29,365 nt of DNA. Origin: Campylobacter concisus. GTDB lineage: Bacteria > Campylobacterota > Campylobacteria > Campylobacterales > Campylobacteraceae. Positions 15,881 to 24,510 of this stretch are shown one piece after another. Position 1 is the stretch's first letter, and every line of letters starts with the position of its first letter. The translations under genes were made by a program, and so were the position numbers. Below the pieces are notes generated by a model. It had not been told where the DNA came from. It saw only the letters and a program-made list of their open reading frames with translations, and searched no databases. The stretch lies in the NCBI RefSeq assembly GCF_003049735.1, contig NZ_PIRM01000007.1:1-29365 (forward strand), in the 5' to 3' direction.

Positions 15881-16927
15881 TTGCAAGTTTATATCCACGT
15901 GCCATTTTGTGAAAGCAAGTGTCCTTATTGCGCTTTTGGCTCAAGTGACGACGAATTTAACAAGGTTAGCGCCTATTTTAAGGCATTTTGCCTTGATCTA
16001 AATTTTCAGCTAAAAAGCCAAAACGTAAAAGAAATCTCAACCATCTTTTTTGGTGGCGGCACACCAAGCGCAGTAAATGCTAAGCTTTATGATGAAATTT
16101 TTAGCATTTTAACGCCTCTTTGCACGCGAGAAACCGAGATCACACTTGAAGCAAACCCAAACTCAGCAAGTCTTACTTGGCTAAAGCATGTTAAAAATTT
16201 AGGCGCAAATCGCATAAGCTTTGGCGCTCAAAGTTTTTTTGAAGATAAGCTAAAATTTCTTGGGCGCATTCACAGCAGGGAGCAAATTTTTAAAGCAGTT
16301 GAAAATGCCCAGACAGCTGGCTTTAGCAATATAAATTTAGACCTCATCTACGACACCAAATTTGACACTAAAAAGCGCCTTTTGGCTGAAACTGAAAATT
16401 TAAAAAGTCTTGCTATCACGCATCTAAGCGCCTACTCGCTCACTCTTGAAGAAAACACCCCATTTGCTGGTAAAAAAAGTTATAAAAAAGATAGCGACAC
16501 TTTGGCTAAATTTATGATAGAGCAGATCAAGCGAGCTGGCTTTGGGCAGTATGAAATTTCAAATTTCGGCCAAATTTGCAAGCACAATCTTGGCTACTGG
16601 CAAGGCAAAAACTATCTTGGCGTGGGCGCTTTTAGCGTGGGCTTCGTGGATGGCACGAGATACTACGCCAAAAATAGCATAGATGCCTACATCTCACAAC
16701 CAACTTACAGAAAAAAAGAAATTTTAAGTCAAAGCGAGCTAGTAAGAGAGCATATATTTTTAGGGCTTAGAAGCATAGTTGGCGTGGAGGCTGGACGATT
16801 AAGTGAGGCTCAGAAAAAAAAGGCGAATCTACTTGTAGAAAATGAAAAACTACTCTTTAAAAATGGTAAATTTTACAATCCAAATTTCTTACTAAGCGAC
16901 GAGATCGCACTCTTTATCGAGGGCTAA
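15881..16927 (+). CDS. hemW: Radical SAM protein HemW (coproporphyrinogen oxidase-like, heme chaperone family)
   Basis: The N-terminus YIHVPFCESKCPYCAF carries the CxxxCxxC radical-SAM cluster motif followed by Phe, as in HemW. FFGGGTPS and EANPNS follow in the expected order, and GQYEISNF lies in the C-terminal part. At 348 residues it fits HemW, while true HemN is about 450. HemW proteins bind heme and are thought to deliver it to respiratory enzymes rather than oxidise coproporphyrinogen, so older hemN annotations should be read with care. The start is TTG (15881), with AAAAAGAGAG upstream; no ATG gives a complete N-terminus. It leads a rightward group with tatB, tatC and queA. Confidence 0.88.
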   Translation: MQVYIHVPFCESKCPYCAFGSSDDEFNKVSAYFKAFCLDLNFQLKSQNVKEISTIFFGGGTPSAVNAKLYDEIFSILTPLCTRETEITLEANPNSASLTWLKHVKNLGANRISFGAQSFFEDKLKFLGRIHSREQIFKAVENAQTAGFSNINLDLIYDTKFDTKKRLLAETENLKSLAITHLSAYSLTLEENTPFAGKKSYKKDSDTLAKFMIEQIKRAGFGQYEISNFGQICKHNLGYWQGKNYLGVGAFSVGFVDGTRYYAKNSIDAYISQPTYRKKEILSQSELVREHIFLGLRSIVGVEAGRLSEAQKKKANLLVENEKLLFKNGKFYNPNFLLSDEIALFIEG

Positions 16928-16953
16928 ATTTATAAAATTTTGAGCAAAGTCAA

Positions 16954-16961
16954 GATAAAAT
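16954..16961 (+). promoter_or_regulatory. Candidate -10 of the tatB operon
   Basis: GATAAAAT lies 33 nt before the tatB start, in the 67-nt gap after hemW. It is identical to the octamers before ligA and before the HDOD gene. Transcription would start near 16968. Confidence 0.5.
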
Positions 16962-16994
16962 ACAAAGCTTAAATAAAATTTAATAGAGGCAAAA

Positions 16995-17393
16995 ATGTTT
17001 GGAATGAGTTTTTCTGAAATCTTGGTTATCGCCATTATTGCAGTGTTAGTTTTAGGTCCTGACAAGCTGCCAAGCGCGATGGTTCAGATTGCAAAATTTC
17101 TAAAAATGTTTAAAAAAGGCATAAACGACGCAAAATCAACATTTGATCAAGAAATGAAGATAGCTGAACTAAAAGAAGATGCTCAAAAATATAAAGAAAG
17201 CATAACCAAAAGTACGCAAAGTGTGCGTAAAAAGCTCACTTTTGAAGAGCTTGATGAGATCAAAAAAAGCGCAAATGATATCACTAACGATATACAAAAT
17301 GTCGTAAGCAATACCAAAAAAACGGTAGAAAATATACAAAATCCAACAAATTTAGTTAAAGATGCGATCTTAAACGATAAAAAAGAGGCGTAA
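16995..17393 (+). CDS. tatB: Sec-independent protein translocase subunit TatB
   Basis: Part of the twin-arginine translocase that exports folded, often cofactor-bearing proteins. A single N-terminal membrane segment (ILVIAIIAVLVL, about residues 9-20) is followed by GPDKLP and an amphipathic helix, then a charged, probably coiled-coil tail. Length 132 and the starting MFGMSFSEI favour TatB over TatA; adjacency to tatC supports this. AGAGGC is the binding site. The stop overlaps the tatC start by one base (TAATG). No tatA lies in the window. Confidence 0.92.
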   Translation: MFGMSFSEILVIAIIAVLVLGPDKLPSAMVQIAKFLKMFKKGINDAKSTFDQEMKIAELKEDAQKYKESITKSTQSVRKKLTFEELDEIKKSANDITNDIQNVVSNTKKTVENIQNPTNLVKDAILNDKKEA

Positions 17394-18151
17394 TGTTTGA
17401 AGAGCTAAGACCCCATTTAATCGAACTTAGAAAGAGACTTTTTATAAGCATAGTAAGCGTTTTTGTCTGTTTTGGCATCTGCTTTACGTTTTGGAACCCA
17501 CTGCTTGCATGGATGAGCGAACCGCTAAAACAAGTCTTACCAGCTGGCTCAAATATCATATTTACTCAAATTCAAGAGCCATTTTTTACTGCGATGAAAG
17601 TTGCATTTTTTGCTGGTGTCGTGATCGCGCTACCTATCATTTTTTGGCAGTTTTGGCTATTTGTCGCCCCTGGACTTTATGACAATGAAAAAAAATATGT
17701 GATCCCATTTGTCATCTCAGCTTCATTTATGTTTGCGTGCGGGGCGGCATTTTGTTACTACGTGGTGATTCCACTTGGCTTTGCATTCTTGGTAAATTTT
17801 GGTGGCCAGCTCTTTACAGCGCTACCAAGCATTGGCGAGTATGTTGGCTTTTTTGCAAAACTACTTATTGGCTTTGGAATTTCATTTGAGCTACCAGTCA
17901 TTACATTTTTCTTAGCAAAGATCGGACTTGTCGATGACAAGATGCTAAAAGATTACTTCAGATACGCTGTTGTTATCATCTTTATCTTTGCAGCCATCGT
18001 TACACCACCTGATGTGATAAGTCAAGTCTTAATGGCACTGCCACTAATCGGACTTTATGGAATTTCAATAATCGTCGCCAAAAGAGCTAACAAGAGCGAC
18101 GATGAAGACGAAAAAGAAGAACAAGACAGCGACGTAGCAAGCGATGAGTAA
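17393..18151 (+). CDS. tatC: Sec-independent protein translocase subunit TatC
   Basis: Polytopic membrane receptor for twin-arginine signal peptides. The 252-residue protein has the family start (LRPHLIELRKRL) and about six hydrophobic segments. Motifs include EPFFTAMKVAFFAG, the region FWQFWLFVAPGLYDNEKKY, and FELPVITFFLAKIGLV. The cytoplasmic C-terminus is strongly acidic (DDEDEKEEQDSD), beyond what the fold needs. It is coupled to tatB (1-nt overlap) and overlaps queA by 8 nt. Confidence 0.95.
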   Translation: MFEELRPHLIELRKRLFISIVSVFVCFGICFTFWNPLLAWMSEPLKQVLPAGSNIIFTQIQEPFFTAMKVAFFAGVVIALPIIFWQFWLFVAPGLYDNEKKYVIPFVISASFMFACGAAFCYYVVIPLGFAFLVNFGGQLFTALPSIGEYVGFFAKLLIGFGISFELPVITFFLAKIGLVDDKMLKDYFRYAVVIIFIFAAIVTPPDVISQVLMALPLIGLYGISIIVAKRANKSDDEDEKEEQDSDVASDE

Positions 18152-19166
18152 TATAAACGACGTCTCAAGTTATGATTATTTTTTGCCCGAAGATCTCATC
18201 GCAAAAGAGCCAGTTTTGCCAAAAGAAGAGGCAAGATTGCTTGTCTATTTTAAAAATACAAAAGAGATAAAACACTACAAATTTAAAGATCTCTTCAGCC
18301 TTGTCCCAGAGGACGCAGCGGTCATTTTTAATAATACAAAAGTTATCAAAGCTCGTATTTTAGGACAAAAAGAGAGTGGTGGGGCTTGCGAAGTGATGCT
18401 AAATCAGCCCATAGGCGAAAATAAATTTAGCGTCTATATAAGAGGCAGAGTAAGCGCTGGTAGTGTTTTAAATTTTCCTGATAATCTAAAAGTAAATGTG
18501 CTTGAGCTAAATGACGATGGCACAAGGGTGGTAAATTTTACGCAAAATGGCGTTTTGCTTGATAATGTTCACCTTTTTAGTGAGCTTGAAAAGATTGGTC
18601 ACATCCCGCTTCCACCATACATTAAAAGGGCTGATACAAAGGATGATGAGAGCTGGTATCAAAGCATATTTGCCAAAAATATCGGTGCAGTGGCAGCTCC
18701 GACAGCTAGCCTTCACATAAGCGAACAAATGTTAGAGCAGATAAAAGCAAAGCATGAAGTCGCCTACATTACGCTTCATGTTGGCGCTGGGACATTTAAA
18801 GGTGTGGAGTGCCAAAATATAAACGACCACAAAATGCACTCAGAATTTTATGAGCTAAGCGAGCAAGCTCAAGAGATTATAAATTCTAATAAACCAATTC
18901 TTGGCGTTGGCACGACGGTTACTAGATGTGTTGAAGAATTTGCAAGAAGCAAGCAAGCAAGCGGCTTTTGCAAGCTATTTTTAAACCTAAATAATAAGCC
19001 TATCAGGCAAAACTACCTTCTTACAAATTTTCATCTACCAAAATCAACTCTAATAATGCTAGTTACCAGCTTTATAGGGCTTGAAGAGACGATGAGGATT
19101 TACAAAATGGCAGTTGATGAAAAGTATAGATTTTACTCATACGGCGACGGGATGTTGATAATATGA
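18144..19166 (+). CDS. queA: S-adenosylmethionine:tRNA ribosyltransferase-isomerase
   Basis: Transfers and rearranges the ribosyl group of SAM onto preQ1-modified tRNA, giving epoxyqueuosine, the penultimate step of queuosine synthesis. Recognisable family motifs include YDYFLPEDLIAKEP near the start, FNNTKVIKARI, GHIPLPPYIKR, VAAPTASLHIS, TLHVGAGTFKGV and LPKSTLIMLV. Length is 340, standard for QueA. It starts within the end of tatC (8-nt overlap), and its stop overlaps the next gene as ATGA, so all are probably one transcript. Confidence 0.95.
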   Translation: MSNINDVSSYDYFLPEDLIAKEPVLPKEEARLLVYFKNTKEIKHYKFKDLFSLVPEDAAVIFNNTKVIKARILGQKESGGACEVMLNQPIGENKFSVYIRGRVSAGSVLNFPDNLKVNVLELNDDGTRVVNFTQNGVLLDNVHLFSELEKIGHIPLPPYIKRADTKDDESWYQSIFAKNIGAVAAPTASLHISEQMLEQIKAKHEVAYITLHVGAGTFKGVECQNINDHKMHSEFYELSEQAQEIINSNKPILGVGTTVTRCVEEFARSKQASGFCKLFLNLNNKPIRQNYLLTNFHLPKSTLIMLVTSFIGLEETMRIYKMAVDEKYRFYSYGDGMLII

Positions 19167-19963
19167 AAGATAAGCCTATCGATATCATAAACAGAATGGA
19201 AATTTTTCTTAGCGCCATATACCAAGATGCGCAAGACACTAAAAATTCCATAATTTTTAGTTACGATCCAAGTTATCCAAGGTTTTTAAAATTTGATGCT
19301 ACAAATCTCATAAAAACACTTGAAAATATTTGCAAATTTTTCCTTTACTCTACCGAATATGCTGACATTTACATTCTCTTTCAACTTAAAAATTATAGTC
19401 CCAAATCTGTAAATTTTGACATTAAAATAAAATCTAGCCATAGCGTAATGAGACCAAGTCATTACTATCTCAGCAAGATAAATAACTATCTAAAAAAAGC
19501 AAATGAATCTATGATCTCTCATAATGATGGAGAATTTTTAATATCTTTTAGTGCAGCACTAACAGGCGATAGAGCCATCCAAAGACAAATAAATATCAAA
19601 AATCAAACAAATACAAATATCTTAGTCGCTTGCGATGACGATGCTTTGTTTGACACTATTAGTGCTCAGATAAATTTTTTAGGTCTAAAAGTTATCGGTA
19701 AAAACGACCTTAGCAATCTAATGAGACATATAAAAGATTCTATTTTTACCCCATTTGTTATTTTTATCGATAGTAAAATTTTAAAAAATGAAGCGATGCT
19801 AGAAGATATACTTGAGTTTAAAAATATTAAAAATTTTCGTATTGTAGCCATTTGCAAAAACGATGAGTCAGCTAACGATCTGCCAAATCATGTCACAGTA
19901 TTAAAGCAGCCCTTTAGCACAGATAGCTTTCAGCTAGCTTTTAAAAATTCACTCAAAAAATAG
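19163..19963 (+). CDS. Uncharacterised protein: degenerate kinase-ATPase-like and receiver-like halves
   Basis: I do not recognise this 266-residue protein as a named family. Its C-terminal half (about 152-264) resembles a response-regulator receiver: hydrophobic strand then acidic cluster NILVACDDD (Asp158-160), FVIFIDSK with Asp203 at the phospho-acceptor position, a fourth strand IVAIC with Cys231 where Thr/Ser is usual, and LKQP (Lys248, Pro250) at the fifth strand. The N-terminal half contains DATNLIKTLENICKFFLYST (45-64), which looks like the N-box of a histidine-kinase ATPase, but no clear G boxes or phospho-His domain are present. It has no membrane segment or DNA-binding domain. The start overlaps the queA stop (ATGA). 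Phosphorelay function is inference. Confidence 0.7.
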   Translation: MKDKPIDIINRMEIFLSAIYQDAQDTKNSIIFSYDPSYPRFLKFDATNLIKTLENICKFFLYSTEYADIYILFQLKNYSPKSVNFDIKIKSSHSVMRPSHYYLSKINNYLKKANESMISHNDGEFLISFSAALTGDRAIQRQINIKNQTNTNILVACDDDALFDTISAQINFLGLKVIGKNDLSNLMRHIKDSIFTPFVIFIDSKILKNEAMLEDILEFKNIKNFRIVAICKNDESANDLPNHVTVLKQPFSTDSFQLAFKNSLKK

Positions 19964-19984
19964 ACCGATTTTTACTTTTTAATT

Positions 19985-20368
19985 TTAATTTATCCCAAGA
20001 TATCTTTTTAAAATAATAGTGGCTGAAATGCTATCTAGCCTACCATCTCGCTTTGTATTTGTGTAAATTTCACTAGCTTCGCTGCTACTAAAAGCTTCAT
20101 CTTGATAGACAATATTTGCCTTTACATCAAGAAGTGAGACAAAATGCTTGATGCGTCTTCTCATCTCATCTTCGCTACTACCGCCGATTGGCACACCCAC
20201 TACTAGCGTATCTGGGGCATATTCATTTACCTTTTGGCTCACATCTCTTGCGGCTTGATTTCTATTTTTTCTAAGCACTGGCTCAAGCGGGGTCACGATC
20301 TCTCCAAAACCAAAGGCAAGTCCTATTCGCTTTAACCCAACATCAATAGCCATAAATTTCTCTCTCAT
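19985..20368 (-). CDS. ruvX: YqgF/RuvX family nuclease (putative Holliday junction resolvase; 16S pre-rRNA processing)
   Basis: RNase H-like fold protein of 127 residues, a normal length. MAIDVGLKRIGLAFG places the first catalytic aspartate at residue 9; LVVGVPIGGSSEDEMRRRI and VYQDEAFSSSEA supply the other conserved blocks. The family was named for Holliday junction resolution, but the E. coli member is essential for maturing the 5' end of 16S rRNA, so the cellular role remains open. Its ATG overlaps the dprA stop (ATGA), making it the last gene of the ilvC-led group. The convergent gene ends only 21 nt away. Confidence 0.9.
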   Translation of the reverse strand: MREKFMAIDVGLKRIGLAFGFGEIVTPLEPVLRKNRNQAARDVSQKVNEYAPDTLVVGVPIGGSSEDEMRRRIKHFVSLLDVKANIVYQDEAFSSSEASEIYTNTKRDGRLDSISATIILKRYLGIN

Positions 20369-21135
20369 AGCACGCTCTTTACTCTTAGATTTGAAATTTC
20401 AACTAGCCCTTCAAGCTCGTACTCATAGATGATATCACCAAATTTTGCTAAAACTTCATCAAGACTTACGCCATTTTTACAAAATTTTAAAATCTCGTCA
20501 CTAGTTTTTTCTTGCTCTTTTATCTCACCAAAAAGTGAAGCAAATTTATGATAGTCATCGATAAGTTCGGCTTTTTTATTTGCAAGCAAAAAATTTGTCC
20601 CATCGCTTTCACCCATGCGTTGTGGCAGTACATAAACTGGAATTTTAAGCTCATTTGCAAGCCTTGCACTTTGCATTGAGCCACTTTTAAGATCAGCTTG
20701 CGCGACTACTAGAGCTTCACAAAGCCCCACAACTATGCGGTTTCGCTCCAAAAATCTATAAGCAAGTGGTGGCTCGCCTTCGTCATACTCACTAAGAGCC
20801 AAGGCTTTGGTGTAAATTTCATTTATCGCCACTTTATTTTGGCTTGGATAGATGGTGTCAAGCCCGCTCGCAAAAATGCCAATCGTTCGTGGCATAGCAG
20901 CTTTATGAGCTGCGATATCAACGCCGATTGCTCCGCCACTTACCACGCATATGTTTGCACTTTTTAGTGCTGCGCAAAGTGCCGCAACACACTCTTTTGT
21001 ATAAACACTTGCCTTTCGTGAGCCAACAACTGCGATCTTTGGTAAGGATAAAAGCGAAGTATCTCCGATAAAATTTAGCTGTTTTGGTGGATTTTTTAGT
21101 CTTTTTAACGGCTCTGGGATAAAGTCAAGTCTCAT
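20365..21135 (-). CDS. dprA: DNA-processing protein DprA
   Basis: Binds incoming single-stranded DNA and loads RecA during natural transformation. The Rossmann-like core shows AVVGSRKAS, CVVSGGAIGVDIAAH, IGIFASGLDTIYPSQN and SEYDEGEPP. The N-terminal SAM-like domain of longer homologues is largely absent (256 residues here, about 370 in longer forms). The final ~45 residues (from DEILKFC to the end) look like the winged-helix DprA C-terminal domain. It overlaps its neighbours by 4 nt on both sides. Its presence indicates competence for DNA uptake, at least in ancestry. Confidence 0.92.
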   Translation of the reverse strand: MRLDFIPEPLKRLKNPPKQLNFIGDTSLLSLPKIAVVGSRKASVYTKECVAALCAALKSANICVVSGGAIGVDIAAHKAAMPRTIGIFASGLDTIYPSQNKVAINEIYTKALALSEYDEGEPPLAYRFLERNRIVVGLCEALVVAQADLKSGSMQSARLANELKIPVYVLPQRMGESDGTNFLLANKKAELIDDYHKFASLFGEIKEQEKTSDEILKFCKNGVSLDEVLAKFGDIIYEYELEGLVEISNLRVKSVL

Positions 21136-22523
21136 AAAATATCTTTTAAATAAACCACATCAACATCTTTTAAAAGATTATTTTTGCTCTCTTTTATCAC
21201 TGCAATCGTATTTTTCTTTGGATGCCCGATAGCGATCGCATAGCCTCTTTTTTTAGCCAAATTTACAGCAGCCACAAGCTCACGTCTAACAGCACTAGCC
21301 GATGGATCGTCGTCTAAAAATATATCTCTTGAAATGTATGGCTGATTATGTTTTTTTGCAGCTCTTGCTACTGCGGTTTGAGCGATAGTTTTGCTATCAA
21401 CAAAGACAAAGCCCTGCTCTATCAGCGCCCTATATGCCTTATCCATAGCGTCAAAATCGCTTGTAAAGCGTGATCCTGTGTGGTTGTTTGTATATTTTGC
21501 ACGCGGGAAGTCTTTGCGTATCTTTTTTATCTTCTCAAGCATGCTCTCAAAACTCTCGTTGATAGTAAGAGTTCCTATCTCTGGGCTATCAAAGTGCTTT
21601 GCTTGCATCGGAAGATGTATCATATAAAACTCAAATGTTCTTGCGATATTTGGCGTATCTGGATGAGTTTTTGTCGCTGGAAAAATAGACGGCGTGATTT
21701 TTAAGCCAAGCGACTTTATCATACTCGCATGTTCAAATGTCGCCACATCGTCTATTATGATGACGAGCTTTGCGCGCCCTTTTACACTAGTATTTGGCGT
21801 AAAAGGTACCGCTTCAAAGCTATCTTTTTTTATATTTTTTTCTTCATATTTTGTTTTTTCTATCTTTTTAGTGGTTAAATTTTCAGCTTTTTTAGCTGGC
21901 TCGACTTTTGTATCCTCGCTTTTAAATTTCTCTTTTTTTTCTATTTCAGCGCTTTTATTTTGATCGATTTTTACTTCAAAATTTTGAGGTTTTAACTCAG
22001 TTTTTTGTTCGATTTTTGAGCTATAAAATGGCTCTATCTTTTGTTCATTTTCTATTACACTAGGCTCTGTATTTTTATAACTTGCAAGTAAATTTTTAGT
22101 ATCGTTTTGCTCTTTTTTTATCTCTTCTTTTTTGGCTTCACTCTTTACTTCAGCTATCTTCTTTTGCTCTTTTGGCTCAACTTTTGAATTTAAAGCAAGC
22201 TCACTTTTATGCTTAGGATCGGTAAAAATTTTACTTAAATTTTCATCTTCATCAAATTTTAGAGGGTATTTTCTCTTTTCGTATTCTTGTTTTTTCTCTT
22301 TACTGGCAACCTTTGGCTCAGCTTTTTTAGAAATTTGCTTCTCTATCTTTGGCTCATTTGCTTTGCTTATCTGTTCTGCACCATTATTTTTTATACTAAG
22401 AGCTACGCTAAGTGCTATTATCAAAATAGCCGCGATAATGCCGATACCAAGATAGGTTTTATTGTGAGAGCGACCTGCACTCTTTTTTGTAGGTCGCTTC
22501 TTTGTAGTCTTTTTTTCGCTCAA
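21132..22523 (-). CDS. Membrane-anchored divergent polysaccharide deacetylase family protein (YibQ/DUF610)
   Basis: Three parts are visible in 463 residues. Residues 1-23 are lysine/threonine-rich and cytoplasmic; 24-44 form one membrane segment (TYLGIGIIAAILIIALSVAL); about 45-240 are a low-complexity, Lys/Glu-dominated linker. Residues 250-463 are the catalytic-type domain of the divergent polysaccharide deacetylase family: LVIIIDDV (253-260), HLPMQA (303-308), TNNHTGS (345-351), and AIAIGHP near the end. It probably acts in the periplasm on a cell-envelope polysaccharide; the substrate is unknown. The start is TTG (22523-22521), 3 nt after the ilvC stop with no clear binding site of its own, so re-initiation after ilvC is likely. 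No in-frame ATG precedes the membrane segment. Confidence 0.82.
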   Translation of the reverse strand: MSEKKTTKKRPTKKSAGRSHNKTYLGIGIIAAILIIALSVALSIKNNGAEQISKANEPKIEKQISKKAEPKVASKEKKQEYEKRKYPLKFDEDENLSKIFTDPKHKSELALNSKVEPKEQKKIAEVKSEAKKEEIKKEQNDTKNLLASYKNTEPSVIENEQKIEPFYSSKIEQKTELKPQNFEVKIDQNKSAEIEKKEKFKSEDTKVEPAKKAENLTTKKIEKTKYEEKNIKKDSFEAVPFTPNTSVKGRAKLVIIIDDVATFEHASMIKSLGLKITPSIFPATKTHPDTPNIARTFEFYMIHLPMQAKHFDSPEIGTLTINESFESMLEKIKKIRKDFPRAKYTNNHTGSRFTSDFDAMDKAYRALIEQGFVFVDSKTIAQTAVARAAKKHNQPYISRDIFLDDDPSASAVRRELVAAVNLAKKRGYAIAIGHPKKNTIAVIKESKNNLLKDVDVVYLKDIL

Positions 22524-22526
22524 GGC

Positions 22527-23584
<1,058 letters not shown>

Positions 23585-23652
23585 ACTTTAGCCAGCAAAA
23601 ATTCGGCTGAAATATATAGAAACTCTTTTTAAGTTTTATGATAATTTATTTT

Positions 23653-23660
23653 GATAAAAT
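23653..23660 (+). promoter_or_regulatory. Candidate -10 of the HDOD-rnr-holA operon
   Basis: GATAAAAT stands 32 nt before the HDOD gene start, in the 142-nt divergent region shared with ilvC. The binding site AAAGAGAT follows, about 6 nt before the ATG. Confidence 0.5.
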
Positions 23661-23691
23661 ACGCTGAAATTTCAAAAAAAGAGATAACTCA

Positions 23692-24510
23692 ATGAATGAA
23701 TCAGTTTTTAAAAAAATCAAAGCACTTCCACCATTAGATGACACAGTTATACAAATTCAACGCTTACATGCGGACGAAAACAGCTCAATAAGTGATCTTA
23801 CAAAAGTGGTCGAAAAGGATCCGATGCTAACGGCAAATATCTTGCGTTCAGCAAACTCTCCACTTTATGGGTTTTCTCAAGAGATCACAACTATAGCAAG
23901 AGCTATTTCTCTTTTTGGTATGGCTACTATTCGAGGTTTTGCGCTTTCAAGTACGATTAAAAAGAGCTTTTCTATAAATTTAGAGCCTTATGGCATTACT
24001 ACACAAGATTTTTTAAATATCTCAATCATTCAGAATGCACTAATGTATAATTGGCATTCTAAAGTTAATCCTAAAAGCCTAGAAATTCTCTCTCCAGCTT
24101 CATTTATGCTTGAGATTGGCAAGATAGTTCTTGCTCATGAATTAGCTGAAAATAAGCAAGACGTCGAATTTAGAGAAAAACTTAAAAATATATCTAGCCC
24201 AATCGATCTTGCCCTATTTGAAACAGAAATTTTAGATATGTCAAATGAAGAAGTTACAGCTAAAATTTTTGAACAATGGAACCTTGAGACAGAACTTAGC
24301 AGCTCAATACTCTATTCAAATAATCCAGAAGAGGCACCAGATCATATAAAAGATTACGCAAAAGCCCTAAAAGTGATAAAAACGGCTGTAAATATCTTTA
24401 ATCAACTTGATGATATAAGCATACAAAATACTCTACCTCTTCTTGACGAATACGGCTTTGGACATGATACGTTTTTAATGGCTGTCGCTAAAGTCAAAGA
24501 TAATTTGTGA
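23692..24510 (+). CDS. HDOD domain protein
   Basis: The HDOD domain covers most of the 272 residues: LPPLDDTVIQIQRL near the start, then VEKDPMLTANILRSANSPLY (41-60), ITTIARAISLFGMATIRGFA, and ASFMLEIGKIVLAHELAE. HDOD proteins resemble HD phosphohydrolases but generally lack the metal-binding residues and act as signalling or regulatory scaffolds; a Campylobacter jejuni HDOD protein has been linked to motility. No second domain is attached. Its stop overlaps the rnr start as GTGA, so the two are translationally coupled, which may hint at a link to RNA turnover. That link is inference. Confidence 0.87.
   Translation: MNESVFKKIKALPPLDDTVIQIQRLHADENSSISDLTKVVEKDPMLTANILRSANSPLYGFSQEITTIARAISLFGMATIRGFALSSTIKKSFSINLEPYGITTQDFLNISIIQNALMYNWHSKVNPKSLEILSPASFMLEIGKIVLAHELAENKQDVEFREKLKNISSPIDLALFETEILDMSNEEVTAKIFEQWNLETELSSSILYSNNPEEAPDHIKDYAKALKVIKTAVNIFNQLDDISIQNTLPLLDEYGFGHDTFLMAVAKVKDNL

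Noticed and set aside
15881..16927. Oxygen-independent coproporphyrinogen oxidase HemN
   Set aside because: The protein is about 100 residues too short and has the HemW-type N-terminus; HemW is the better call.
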